Positions 24,696-35,150 of a stretch of 64,000 bases of DNA are shown here, one piece after another. Both the position numbers and the translations under genes were made by a program. Location: positions 757,001 through 821,000 of the forward strand of contig CP102593.1 in assembly GCA_025666215.1 (NCBI GenBank), read 5' to 3'. Position 1 is the first letter of the stretch; each line of letters opens with the position of its first letter. The DNA is from Xanthomonas campestris pv. phormiicola. GTDB lineage: Bacteria; Pseudomonadota; Gammaproteobacteria; Xanthomonadales; Xanthomonadaceae. A model generated the notes under the pieces. It was not told where the DNA came from and searched no databases. It saw only the letters and a program-made list of their open reading frames with translations.

Positions 24696-25238
24696 ATGCC
24701 CTCTCGCCTGCGCTCCATCTGTCTGATCCTGCCGCTGGCGCTGTGCGTGGCGAGCGCGGCAGTGGCCGAGGATACGCTGGCACCGAGCGCCGCCGCAGCG
24801 GATGCGGCCGTACCCGGCAGCGGCGATGCCTGGGTCGATCGGCAACTGCTGGACATCGACCGTTACGCCGCCCGCTATCCGGACAGCTTCCTCGACGAAG
24901 TGGCGCGCTACGCGCAGCTGCCGCGCGGCTACGCCGAGGCATTGCTGCGCGAGCGCGGTTGGCCGCCGCGCGACATCTACTTCGCCTGTTTCCTGGCCAA
25001 GGCGGCGGGGCTGCCGTACCGCGAGGTGGTGCGTGCACGGGCCAGCGCCGGCCCGGACGCGAGCTGGGCGGACGTGGCGAATGCGTTGCAGGTCGAACCG
25101 GGGTCGCTGACCTACCGCGCGCTGCGCCATGCCATCGTCGCCAGCTACGACCACTGGGACCGGCCGATCGAGCTGGACGCGCTGTTGCGTCGCCAGCTCG
25201 GCGACCGCGCCCAGCGCGACCGGGCGGCTGCGCAGTAG
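24696..25238 (+). CDS. Exported protein of unknown function
   Basis: A 180-residue protein with a signal peptide (MPSRLRSICLILPLALC core, cleavage near AVAED). The mature part is helical and Arg/Ala-rich with WVDRQLLDIDRYAARYP and GYAEALLRERGWPPRDIYFAC. It is preserved as an open frame with typical genome codon use. I do not recognise the family; conserved small periplasmic proteins of this kind are common in Xanthomonas. The start ATG at 24696 is chosen because it opens directly on the signal sequence; the frame is open farther upstream. Confidence 0.65.
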   Translation: MPSRLRSICLILPLALCVASAAVAEDTLAPSAAAADAAVPGSGDAWVDRQLLDIDRYAARYPDSFLDEVARYAQLPRGYAEALLRERGWPPRDIYFACFLAKAAGLPYREVVRARASAGPDASWADVANALQVEPGSLTYRALRHAIVASYDHWDRPIELDALLRRQLGDRAQRDRAAAQ

Positions 25239-25731
25239 GGTGGTCGGCGGCGTACAGCTCGCGGTCGGCAGGCCGGGTGCTGGAAGCCCCGGCTTGAATG
25301 CGCGAGGTGTCCAGCGGTCCCCGTGGCGCTCATGTGGGAGCGACTTCAGTCGCGACGCGCGGATCTCGTCGTAGACGCATCCAGGCAACCCCAAGATCGG
25401 GGACCGGCAGGCATCGCTGCTGCGCTCGTCGCGACTGAACGGCACCTCTAATAACCCCAAAGAACTCGACTAGAACGCTCGCGAATCATTGGTGCGCATG
25501 GCGTGCAATTTTTGGATTTGGGATGATTGGAGATGCCGTGAAGTCGCTCCCGCAGGAGCTTGCGGCCAGCAGGCCGCCGGGCGGCTGACGCTGTCGCCCT
25601 CCATCGCGCCCATCCGCGACGCTCGTCATGGCTGCGATCTGCCGCACGACTGGCCGCGCCACCGCCGCGGCGCGAGAATAGGCGTTCTGCCGGACCTTGT
25701 GCCCGGCGCCACCGCCGCTCCGGACCGTCCG
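25239..25731. repeat. Intergenic region with dispersed repeat copies
   Basis: These 493 bases hold no convincing gene. GTGGGAGCGACTTCAGTCGC (starting 25333) and CGTCGCGACTGAA (near 25427) are inverted parts of the same REP-like family as 1640-1703, and GAAGTCGCTCCCGC near 25547 is another fragment. The centre is an ordinary spacer. The right end must carry the promoter of the 25732 gene. Confidence 0.6.
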
Positions 25732-27093
25732 ATGACCACTGCTTTCGTTTCGCCCGATGCCATCCGCAGCCTGTTCGCGCAGGCGATGTCCGACATGTAC
25801 CGCGCCGAGGTGCCGCTGTACGGCACGCTGATGGAGCTGGTGGCGCAGGTCAACGCGGCGACCCTGGCCGCCGATCCGGCGCTGGACGCGCAGCTGCAGC
25901 GCAACGGCGAGCGCGCGCGGCTGGACCAGGAGCGGCATGGCGCGATCCGCGTGGGCAGCGCCGAGGAACTGGCCACGCTGCGCCGGCTGTTCGCGGTGAT
26001 GGGCATGCATCCGGTCGGCTACTACGACCTGTCGGTGGCCGGGGTGCCGGTGCATTCCACCGCGTTCCGCCCGCTCGACGCGGCGGCGCTGGCGCGCAAT
26101 CCGTTCCGCGTGTTCACCTCGCTGCTGCGGCTGGAACTGATCGAAGACCCGGCGCTGCGCGCGCAGGCCGCGCAGATCCTCGCGCAGCGGCGCATCTTCA
26201 CCGACGGCGCGCTGCAGCTGACCGAACGCTGCGAGCGCGACGGCGGGCTGGGCGAGGCCGATGCGCAGCGCTTCGTCGCCGAGGCGCTGGAGACCTTCCG
26301 CTGGCACAGCGACGCGACCGTGGCGCTGCCGACCTATCGCGCGCTGAGCGATGCGCACAAGCTGATCGCCGACGTGGTCAGTTTCCATGGCCCGCACATC
26401 AACCACTTGACCCCGCGCACGCTGGACATCGATGCGGCGCAGACGGAAATGCTGCGCCGGGGCATCGACGCCAAGGCGGTGATCGAAGGCCCGCCGCGCC
26501 GGCGCTGCCCGATCCTGCTGCGCCAGACCAGCTTCAAGGCGCTGGAGGAAACGGTGCGCTTCCCGGCCGGCGCCGGCGCCGCCGAGGCCGGCACCCACAC
26601 CGCGCGCTTCGGCGAGATCGAGCAGCGCGGCCTGGCCCTGACCGCGAAGGGCCGCGCGCTGTACGACGCCTTGCTGGAGCGCGCGCGCGCCGCCGACGGC
26701 AGCGCCGGCGGCGACTACGCCGCGCGCCTGCAGGCCGCCTTCGCCGAGTTCCCCGACGACTACGCCACGTTGCGCCGCGAAGGCCTGGGCTATTTCCGTT
26801 ATGCGCTGACCGAGGCCGGCCGCGCGGCGGGCGCCGCGGCGCTGGCCGGCAAGCCTGCCGAGGCGCTGATCGCCGACGGCCTGGCCAGCGCCGATCCGAT
26901 CGTCTACGAGGACTTTTTGCCGGTCAGCGCCGCCGGCATCTTCCAGTCCAACCTCGGCGGCGGCGAACAACGCGCCTACGCCGCGCACGCCAACCGCGCC
27001 GCGTTCGAACAGGCGCTGGGCGCGCCGGTGCACGACGAGTTCGCGATCTACGCGGGCATCGAGCGCGCCTCGCTGGAGGCCTTGAAGGCCTGA
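25732..27093 (+). CDS. hglS: 2-oxoadipate dioxygenase/decarboxylase (HglS/YdcJ, DUF1338)
   Basis: A 453-residue DUF1338 protein. The characterised Pseudomonas member HglS converts 2-oxoadipate to D-2-hydroxyglutarate with O2 and Fe(II) in D-lysine catabolism. Candidate Fe ligands sit at the expected spacing: His69 (ERHGAIR), His225 (PHINHLTPR) and Glu295 (RFGEIEQRG). Further family sequences are VGYYDLSVAGVPVHSTAFRP and a C-terminal VYEDFLPVSAAGIFQSNL. The ATG at 25732 opens the conserved N-terminus; the frame is open upstream through repeat DNA. No other lysine-catabolic genes are adjacent, so the pathway role rests on family knowledge. An IS3 element lies 151 bases downstream. Confidence 0.85.
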   Translation: MTTAFVSPDAIRSLFAQAMSDMYRAEVPLYGTLMELVAQVNAATLAADPALDAQLQRNGERARLDQERHGAIRVGSAEELATLRRLFAVMGMHPVGYYDLSVAGVPVHSTAFRPLDAAALARNPFRVFTSLLRLELIEDPALRAQAAQILAQRRIFTDGALQLTERCERDGGLGEADAQRFVAEALETFRWHSDATVALPTYRALSDAHKLIADVVSFHGPHINHLTPRTLDIDAAQTEMLRRGIDAKAVIEGPPRRRCPILLRQTSFKALEETVRFPAGAGAAEAGTHTARFGEIEQRGLALTAKGRALYDALLERARAADGSAGGDYAARLQAAFAEFPDDYATLRREGLGYFRYALTEAGRAAGAAALAGKPAEALIADGLASADPIVYEDFLPVSAAGIFQSNLGGGEQRAYAAHANRAAFEQALGAPVHDEFAIYAGIERASLEALKA

Positions 27094-27101
27094 CCCGCAA
27101 A

Positions 27102-27236
27102 GCCCCTCTCCCACCGGGAGAGGGGTTGGGGTGAGGGTCCGGCGCGAAGCGTCTCGTGGAGTTTGGTAGGCGAGGCTGCGTCCGTCCCCTCATCCGCCCC
27201 TGCGGGGCACCTTCTCCCGATGGGAGAAGGGAGAAG
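27102..27236. repeat. Dispersed Xanthomonas-type intergenic repeat, long copy
   Basis: It begins with the hairpin CCCCTCTCCCACCGGGAGAG followed by GGGTTGGGGTGAGGGTCCGGC and ends CACCTTCTCCCGATGGGAGA. Its first 42 bases recur exactly at 28498-28539 beyond the insertion sequence. The hairpins may also terminate transcription of the 25732 gene. Confidence 0.75.
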
Positions 27237-27279
27237 CCGTGTTGTGGTCAAGTTTTGGTGGACACGTGGATAGGGGATT

Positions 27280-28451
<1,172 letters not shown>

Positions 28452-28497
28452 TCATCCCCTATCGAGGTGTCCACGAGAATTAGACCAGGACAGCCGA

Positions 28498-28539
28498 GCC
28501 CCTCTCCCACCGGGAGAGGGGTTGGGGTGAGGGTCCGGC
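28498..28539. repeat. 42-bp direct repeat of 27102-27143
   Basis: An exact second copy, in the same orientation, of the first 42 bases of the dispersed repeat left of the insertion sequence. It contains the CCCCTCTCCCACCGGGAGAG hairpin, about 30 bases beyond mdtC's stop, and could end the mdtABC transcript. Confidence 0.8.
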
Positions 28540-28573
28540 ACCAAGCGCTGCGCTGTGAGGAGGTGCAGACCGA

Positions 28574-31500
28574 CTAGTGCGATGCGGCCGGCTGCTGCGG
28601 CGCGCGACGGGCCTGGCGCCGCGCGCGCGCCCGCGCCCGCCGTGCGCGCCAGCGCTCGCGCAGGCAGGAGAAGATCACGTACAGCGCCGGGGTGCTGAGC
28701 AGGGTCAGGCTCTGCGAGATCAGCAGGCCGCCGATCATCGCGATGCCCAGCGGGCGGCGCAGCTCCGAACCTTCGCCCAGGCCCACCGCCAGCGGCACCG
28801 CCGCCAGGATCGCCACCATCGTGGTCATCATGATCGGGCGGAAGCGCACCACGCAGGCCTCGCGTACCGCCTCCTGTGGCGATTTGCCGTGCTGGCGCTC
28901 GGCGACCAGCGCGAAGTCGATCATCATGATCGCGTTCTTCTTGACGATGCCGATCAGCAGCACCAGCGCGATCATCGAGATCACCGACAGTTCGGTGTTG
29001 GTGACCCACAGCGCCAGCAGCGCGCCCATGCCCGCGGCCGGCAGCGTGGACAGGATCGTCACCGGGTGCACCAGGCTCTCGTACAGCATGCCCAGCACGA
29101 TGTAGACCACCACGATCGCCGCCAGCACCAGGATCAGCATCGAATTCGGCTGCAGTGCCACGCCGAAGCCGCCGCCGTCGGCGATGCGGATGTCGCCGGG
29201 CATGCGCAGGCCGGCGACGGTGGCGGCGATGATCGCGTCGCCTTCGCCGGTGCTCACCCCGGGCGCCAGGTTGTAGCTCAGGTCCATCGTCGTGTACTGG
29301 TTCTGATGGGTGATCTGCGGCGGCGCCAGCCCCGGCACCTGGTGCGCCACCGCGGTGAGCGGCACCATCGCGCCGCTGCGCGTGGGCACGTAGATCCGGT
29401 CCAGCGCCGCCGGCGTGGCGGTCTGCTCGGGCAGCGCGTTGACCACCACGCTGTACTGGTTGAGGTCCGAATAGATCGTGGAGATCTGGCGCTGGCCGAA
29501 CGCGCCGTACAGTGCGCCATCGATCGCGCCGATCGACACGCCCAGGCGCGCGGCCTGGGCGCGGTCGATGACGATGTTCTGGCGCAGGCCGGCGGTGTCC
29601 ACGTCGGTGCCGACGTCGCGCAGCTTCGGATTCTGTTTCAGCGCCGCCTGCAGCTTGGGCAGCCATTCCTGCAACTGGGCGTTGTCGTTGCCCTGCAGCG
29701 AGACGCGGTACTGCGCGCCCTGGCTGGTGCCGCCGCCGCCGTCGCTGGGCAGATCCTGGATCGCGCGCAGGCGCAGTTGCAGGTCCGGGAAGCGGTCGGC
29801 CTTGGCGCTGAGCCGGGTCAGCACTTGCGCGGTGGTCTCGGAGCGGCCCTCGTCGCGGCGCTTGAGCTCGATGTTGAAGCTGGCGCTGGACCCCTGGCGG
29901 CTGCTGCCCAGGCGCGCACCGACGATCTTCACCGCCGGATCGGACATCAGCATGTCGGTGATGCGGCGCTGGCGCTTGACCATGTCGGCGAAGGACACGG
30001 TGGCGCTGGAACTGGCGCGGCCCCAGATCAGGCCGGTGTCCTGCGCCGGGAACGAACCCTTCTTCACCGCGCCGGCCAGGAACACGGTGGCGGCGATCAG
30101 CAGCAGCGGCGTCAGCGCCAGCAGCAGCGCGTGCCGCAGCGAGAAATCCAGCGCCACGGTGTACACGCGCAGCATGCCGGCGTGCACGCGCTCCAGCCAG
30201 GCGCCGAAACGGCTCGGCCGCTCCGGTTCGGCATGCGCGGACAGGAAGCGGCTGCACAGCGCCGGGGTCAGGGTCAGCGAGACCACCGCCGAGACGCAGA
30301 TCGCCGCGACCAGGGTCACGGTGAACTCGCGGAAGAACGCGCCGATCATGCCGCTGGCGAACAGGATCGGGATGAACACCGCCACCAGCGAGGCGGTGAT
30401 CGAGACGATGGTGAAGCCGATCTCGCGTGCGCCGGCCAGCGCCGCGTCCAGCCGCGACATGCCTTCGTCGAGGTGGCGCATGATGTTCTCGATCACCACG
30501 ATCGCATCGTCCACGACGAAGCCGATCGCGATCACCAGCGCCAGCAGGCTCAGGTTGTTCAGGGTGAAGCCCATCACGTACATCGCCAGCGCCGCGCCGG
30601 CCAGCGACAGCGGCACGGTGGCCGCGGCGATCAGCGTCGGCGCCAGCCGGCGCAGGAACAGCGCCATGGTCAGCACCACCATCGCCAGGCTGATCAGCAG
30701 CGTGGCCTGGACCTCGTTCAACGAGGCGCGGATGGTCGGCGTGCGGTCGAAGTAGGCGGACATCCTGGTGCCCGGTTGCAGGTAACCGCGCAACACCGGG
30801 ATCTGCGCCTTGACCCGGTCCACCGTCTCCACGATGTTGGCGCCGGCGCGGGTGAACACATACATCACCACCGCCGGCTTGCCGCCGAACCAGGCCGCCT
30901 GGTAGGCGTCCTGCTGGCCGTCGTAGACGTTGGCGATGTCGCGCAGGCGCACGGTGCGGCCGTCCTGCTGCGAGATCACCAGTTGCGCGAAGTCGGCGGC
31001 CCTGGCCACCGAATCGTTGGCCACGATCGCGGTGGTGGAGCTGCCGTCGCTGAGGAAGCCGGTGGGCGAGGTCACGTTGGCCGCGCGCACCGCATTGCGC
31101 AGCTCGTCCGGGGTCAGCCCCATCGCGTTGAGCGCGCGCAGGTTCACGTCCACCCGCACCGCCGGGGTGGAGGCGCCGCCGATGTCGACCGAGGCCACGC
31201 CGCTGATCTGGCGCAGGCGCTGCGCCAGCAGCGAGTCGGCGACGTTGTACAGCTCGTCGGCCGATTGGGTGTCGGAGGTCAGCGCGATGGCGATGACCGG
31301 ATCGTCGTTGGGATTGGCCTTCTGGTAGCGCGGCGTGGACAGGCCCGAGGGCAGGTCCGCCTGCGCGGAATTGATCGCGGTCTGCACGTCCTGCGCCGCC
31401 GAATCGATGTTGCGGTCGCTCTGGAACATCATGAACACCTGGCTGTTCCCCTCCGAACTGGAGGAACGCATGGTGTCGATGCCGGGGATCTGGCCCAGGT

Positions 31501-31708
31501 GCCGTTCCAGCGGCGCGGTGACCGTGGACGCCATCGTCGAGGCATCGGCGCCGGCCTGGCTGGCCTGCACGAAGATCACCGGAATCGAGATGTTCGGCAG
31601 CGCCGCCACGCCCAGGCGCAGGTAGCACATCATGCCCATCACGAACAGGCCGATGGCCAGCAGCGTGGTGCCGATCGGGCGGCGGATGAAGGGGCCGGAG
31701 ATGTTCAT
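28574..31708 (-). CDS. mdtC: RND multidrug efflux permease, MdtC-type
   Basis: A 1,044-residue inner-membrane pump subunit beginning MNISGPFIRRPIGTTLL. TM4 carries the proton-relay pair in GFVVDDAIVVIENI; the MdtC/MuxC subgroup is suggested by MRSSSSEGNSQVFMMF and YQKANPNDDPV. In E. coli and Pseudomonas, MdtBC/MuxBC permeases form mixed trimers with one adaptor, matching the two-permease operon here. It follows mdtB after a 148-base gap occupied by an inverted-repeat element. No outer-membrane factor gene follows; the next features are a 42-bp repeat and the insertion sequence, so TolC-type partner supply must come from elsewhere. Confidence 0.92.
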   Translation of the reverse strand: MNISGPFIRRPIGTTLLAIGLFVMGMMCYLRLGVAALPNISIPVIFVQASQAGADASTMASTVTAPLERHLGQIPGIDTMRSSSSEGNSQVFMMFQSDRNIDSAAQDVQTAINSAQADLPSGLSTPRYQKANPNDDPVIAIALTSDTQSADELYNVADSLLAQRLRQISGVASVDIGGASTPAVRVDVNLRALNAMGLTPDELRNAVRAANVTSPTGFLSDGSSTTAIVANDSVARAADFAQLVISQQDGRTVRLRDIANVYDGQQDAYQAAWFGGKPAVVMYVFTRAGANIVETVDRVKAQIPVLRGYLQPGTRMSAYFDRTPTIRASLNEVQATLLISLAMVVLTMALFLRRLAPTLIAAATVPLSLAGAALAMYVMGFTLNNLSLLALVIAIGFVVDDAIVVIENIMRHLDEGMSRLDAALAGAREIGFTIVSITASLVAVFIPILFASGMIGAFFREFTVTLVAAICVSAVVSLTLTPALCSRFLSAHAEPERPSRFGAWLERVHAGMLRVYTVALDFSLRHALLLALTPLLLIAATVFLAGAVKKGSFPAQDTGLIWGRASSSATVSFADMVKRQRRITDMLMSDPAVKIVGARLGSSRQGSSASFNIELKRRDEGRSETTAQVLTRLSAKADRFPDLQLRLRAIQDLPSDGGGGTSQGAQYRVSLQGNDNAQLQEWLPKLQAALKQNPKLRDVGTDVDTAGLRQNIVIDRAQAARLGVSIGAIDGALYGAFGQRQISTIYSDLNQYSVVVNALPEQTATPAALDRIYVPTRSGAMVPLTAVAHQVPGLAPPQITHQNQYTTMDLSYNLAPGVSTGEGDAIIAATVAGLRMPGDIRIADGGGFGVALQPNSMLILVLAAIVVVYIVLGMLYESLVHPVTILSTLPAAGMGALLALWVTNTELSVISMIALVLLIGIVKKNAIMMIDFALVAERQHGKSPQEAVREACVVRFRPIMMTTMVAILAAVPLAVGLGEGSELRRPLGIAMIGGLLISQSLTLLSTPALYVIFSCLRERWRARRARARARRQARRAPQQPAASH

Positions 31709-31710
31709 GG

Positions 31711-31854
31711 GGCCGGGACTCGGGACTGGGGACTCGGGACTCGCAAGGCGCCCGTGGTATGCAGTTTTCGCGAATGCCGAACGATTCGGTCGAGCGAGTG
31801 CCGCGGTGCGGCGCCGCTTTGTGGGTCCCGAGTCCCCAGTCCCGAGTCCCGACC
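31711..31854. repeat. Inverted-repeat element between mdtB and mdtC
   Basis: GGGACTCGGGACTGGGGACT (arm 31711-31743) pairs with its complement at 31822-31854, giving ~30-bp arms and a ~78-base centre. A related element is at 38545-38694. Such arms would form a stable hairpin in the operon mRNA. Confidence 0.75.
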
Positions 31855-31856
31855 CA

Positions 31857-34800
31857 TCATGCCGGCCGCTCCGCGGCCACTGCCGCCGCTCTGCGTCGTT
31901 CGCGGTAGGCGCGCATCCGCTCGGAGGCGCGTTCCATGTACAGGTAGATCACCGGCGTGGTGTACAGGGTGACCAGCTGCGACAGCAGCAGGCCGCCGAC
32001 GATGGCGATGCCCAGCGGGCGCCGCAGTTCCGAACCGATGCCGTCGCCCAGCGCCAGCGGCAGCGCGCCGAGCATCGCCGCGGCGGTGGTCATCATGATC
32101 GGGCGGAAGCGCAGCAGGCAGGCGCGGCGGATCGCATCGTGCGCGTTGGCGCCCTCGCGGCGCGCGTCGATCGCGAAGTCGATCATCATGATCGCGTTCT
32201 TCTTGACGATGCCGATCAGCAGCACGATGCCGACGATGCCGTCCACCGACAGGCTCAGCCCGCACAGCATCAGCGCCAGCAGCGCGCCGACGCCGGCCGG
32301 CGGCAGCGTGGAGATGATCGTCAGCGGATGGATGTAGCTCTCGTAGAGCACGCCCAGCACGATGTAGATCAGCACCACCGAGGCCAGCAGCAGCCACACG
32401 ATGTCGGTCTGGCTGCCGGTGTATTCGGCCGCCTTGCCGATGAATTCGGCATGCAGCTGCGGCGGCAGTTGCAGCTGCTGGTTGGTCTCCTCGATCGCCG
32501 CCACCGCCTGCGACAGCGAGTAGCCCGGCGCCAGGTTGAACGACACGGTGATCGCCGGCAGCTGCTGCTGGTGGCTGACCACCAGCGGCGTGGTCGCGAT
32601 CCTGGCCTCGGCCACCGCGGCCAGCGGCACGGTGCCGCCGCTGCCGACCGAGATGCCGGTGTTCTGGTTGCCGATGCCGGTGGCGGTGGAGGAGTTGCTG
32701 GAAGTGGTCTGGCCGAAGCTGGTGGCGTTGCTGGCGGTCAGCGCGCCGCTGCCGTTGCTGGACACCGCCAGCTGGTGCAGCAGCGCGGTGCTGTTGCGGA
32801 ATTGCGGCGCCACTTCCAGCACCACGCGGTACTGGTTGAGCTGGGTGAAGATGGTGGAGATCTGGCGCTGGCCGAAGGCGTCGTACAAGGTGTCGTCGAC
32901 GGTCTGCATCGGCACGCCCAGCGCGCTGGCCTTGTCGCGGTCGACGGTCAGCTCCAGCGCGCGGCCCTGGTTGGCCAGGTTGTTGTCCACGTCGGCCAGT
33001 TCCGGGCGCTTGCGCAGCGCCTCGGTCAGGCGCGCGGCCTGGGTCGCCAGTTCGGCGCTGTCCACGTCCGACAGCGAGTACTGGTATTCGGTGGCGGCCA
33101 CGCGCGTGTCCAGGGTCACGTCCTGCACCGGTTTCAAGTACAGCGCCACGCCCGGCAACCCGGCCACCGCCTTCTGCAGCCGCGGCAGCACCTCGTCCAG
33201 GCCGTCGCGGTCGCCGCGGGTCTTCAGCACGATGCTCAGCTGGCCCTGGTTGAGGGTGGGATTCATCGAGCCGGCGCCGATGAACGCGGCCACCCCGGTC
33301 ACCGCCGGGTCCCGGCGCAACGCCTCGGCCACCGCCTGGGTGCGCTGCTGCATCTGCGGGAACGCCACGTTCTGGTCGGCCTGGACCACGCCGGTGATCA
33401 GCCCGGTGTCCTGCTCGGGCAGCAGGCCCTTGGGGATCACCACGTACAGCACCACGGTCAGCACCATCGTCGCCAGCGCGATCGCCAGGGTCAGCGGCTG
33501 GCGCTCGAGCACCCAGTCCAGGGAGCGCTCGTACAGCGCCACGGTGCGCGTCCACACGGTGGTCTTGCCGGCGGCGGCCGCGCGCTCGTGCGCGTCCTCG
33601 CCTTCGGGCAGCGCGTCGGGCTTGAGCAGGTAGGCGCACATCATCGGCGTCAGCGTCAGCGACACCAGCATCGAGATCACCACCGCGATCGACAGCACCC
33701 AGGCGAACTCGTGGAACAGGCGCCCGGTGACGCCCGGCATCAGCAGCAGCGGCAGGAACACCGCCACCAGCGACACGGTCAGCGACAGCACGGTGAAGCC
33801 GATCTGCTTGGCGCCGATCTCCGCCGCCTCCGGTCCGCTCTTGCCCTGTTCGATGTAGCGCACGATGTTCTCGATCATCACGATCGCATCGTCGACCACG
33901 AAGCCGGTGGCCACCACCAGCGCCATCAGCGACAGGTTGTCCAGCGACATGCCGGCGAAGGCCATCACCGCGAAGGTGCCGGCCAGCGACAGCGGCACCG
34001 CCACCGACGGGATGATCGTGGCCCACAGGCGGCGCAGGAACACGAAGATCACCGCGACCACCAGGCCGATGGTCAGGATCAGGGTGAACTTGACCTCGTG
34101 CACCGAGGCGCGGATGGTCTCGGTGCGGTCGGAGAACACGTCCAGGTGCACGCCGCTGGGCAGCACCGCCTGCAGCTGCGGCAGGATCGCGCGGATCTGC
34201 TCCACCGTCTGCACGATGTTGGCGCCGGGCTGGCGGCGGATCTCCAGCAGCACCGCCGGCTTGCCGTCGGCCCAGGCGGCGAGCTGGTCGTTCTCCACCC
34301 CGTCCACCACCTGCGCCACGTCCGACAGCCGCACCGGCGCGCCGTTCTTGTAGCTGATGACGGTGTCGCGGTAGTCGGCGGCGCTGGACAGCTGGTCGTT
34401 GGTGCCGATGCTGTAGGACTGGGTCTTGCCGTTGAGCGAGCCCTTCGGTGCGTTGACGTTGGTCTCGGTCAGCGCGCTGCGCAGCGCCTCCATGGTCAGG
34501 CCCATGTTCGACAGCTGCGCCGGATTGACCTGGATGCGCACGGCCGGGCGCACGTTGCCGGCGATCGACACCAGGCCCACGCCGGGCACCTGCGACAGGC
34601 GCTGCGCCAGGATCGAGTCGGCGTAGTTGTTGACGTCGCGCAGCGGCAGCGTCTCGGAGCTGAGCTTGAGCGTGAGGATCGCCGCGTCGGCCGGGTTCAC
34701 CCGGTTGTAGACCGGCTGGTAGGGCAGCGACGAGGGCAGGGTGGACTGGCGGATCGCCGCCTGCACGTCCTGCGCGGCGATGTCGATGTCGCGGTCCATC

Positions 34801-35087
34801 GCGAACTGCAGGATGATCGTGGACAGGCCCGCCGACGAATCGGAGGTCATCATCTGCAGCCCGGAGATCTGCCCCAGCTGCCGCTCCAGCGGCGTGGTCA
34901 CCAGCGAGGCCATGGTGCTGGCGTTGGCGCCGGGGTACTGGGTGGTCACCACCAGGCTGGGCGAGTCGATCTCCGGCAGCGCCGACACCGGCAGCTGCCG
35001 GTAGCCGAGGATGCCGAGCAACAGCACGCCTGCCATCAGCAAGGTGGTGGCGATCGGGCGGCGGATGAAGATCGTCGAAAAGCCCAC
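31857..35087 (-). CDS. mdtB: RND multidrug efflux permease, MdtB-type
   Basis: A 1,076-residue permease beginning MGFSTIFIRRPIATTLL with ALPEIDSPSLVVTTQYPGAN and MMTSDSSAGLSTIILQF, typical of the MdtB/MuxB subgroup. The TM4 pair is in GFVVDDAIVMIENI. A Ser/Thr/Asn-rich insertion (around SNGSGALTASNATSFGQTT) sits in the second periplasmic loop and is not usual for E. coli MdtB. The gene follows a small unknown gene (35151-35594) and precedes mdtC. Expected partners are the adaptor MdtA and the MdtC permease; known substrates of homologs include novobiocin, bile salts and plant phenolics, but this is not readable here. Confidence 0.92.
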   Translation of the reverse strand: MGFSTIFIRRPIATTLLMAGVLLLGILGYRQLPVSALPEIDSPSLVVTTQYPGANASTMASLVTTPLERQLGQISGLQMMTSDSSAGLSTIILQFAMDRDIDIAAQDVQAAIRQSTLPSSLPYQPVYNRVNPADAAILTLKLSSETLPLRDVNNYADSILAQRLSQVPGVGLVSIAGNVRPAVRIQVNPAQLSNMGLTMEALRSALTETNVNAPKGSLNGKTQSYSIGTNDQLSSAADYRDTVISYKNGAPVRLSDVAQVVDGVENDQLAAWADGKPAVLLEIRRQPGANIVQTVEQIRAILPQLQAVLPSGVHLDVFSDRTETIRASVHEVKFTLILTIGLVVAVIFVFLRRLWATIIPSVAVPLSLAGTFAVMAFAGMSLDNLSLMALVVATGFVVDDAIVMIENIVRYIEQGKSGPEAAEIGAKQIGFTVLSLTVSLVAVFLPLLLMPGVTGRLFHEFAWVLSIAVVISMLVSLTLTPMMCAYLLKPDALPEGEDAHERAAAAGKTTVWTRTVALYERSLDWVLERQPLTLAIALATMVLTVVLYVVIPKGLLPEQDTGLITGVVQADQNVAFPQMQQRTQAVAEALRRDPAVTGVAAFIGAGSMNPTLNQGQLSIVLKTRGDRDGLDEVLPRLQKAVAGLPGVALYLKPVQDVTLDTRVAATEYQYSLSDVDSAELATQAARLTEALRKRPELADVDNNLANQGRALELTVDRDKASALGVPMQTVDDTLYDAFGQRQISTIFTQLNQYRVVLEVAPQFRNSTALLHQLAVSSNGSGALTASNATSFGQTTSSNSSTATGIGNQNTGISVGSGGTVPLAAVAEARIATTPLVVSHQQQLPAITVSFNLAPGYSLSQAVAAIEETNQQLQLPPQLHAEFIGKAAEYTGSQTDIVWLLLASVVLIYIVLGVLYESYIHPLTIISTLPPAGVGALLALMLCGLSLSVDGIVGIVLLIGIVKKNAIMMIDFAIDARREGANAHDAIRRACLLRFRPIMMTTAAAMLGALPLALGDGIGSELRRPLGIAIVGGLLLSQLVTLYTTPVIYLYMERASERMRAYRERRRAAAVAAERPA

Positions 35088-35150
35088 AGGAATATCCTTG
35101 CTGGTGAGGTCCCGGACCCGGACGGACCGGGGCCGGGGAAAGCCGTTGCG

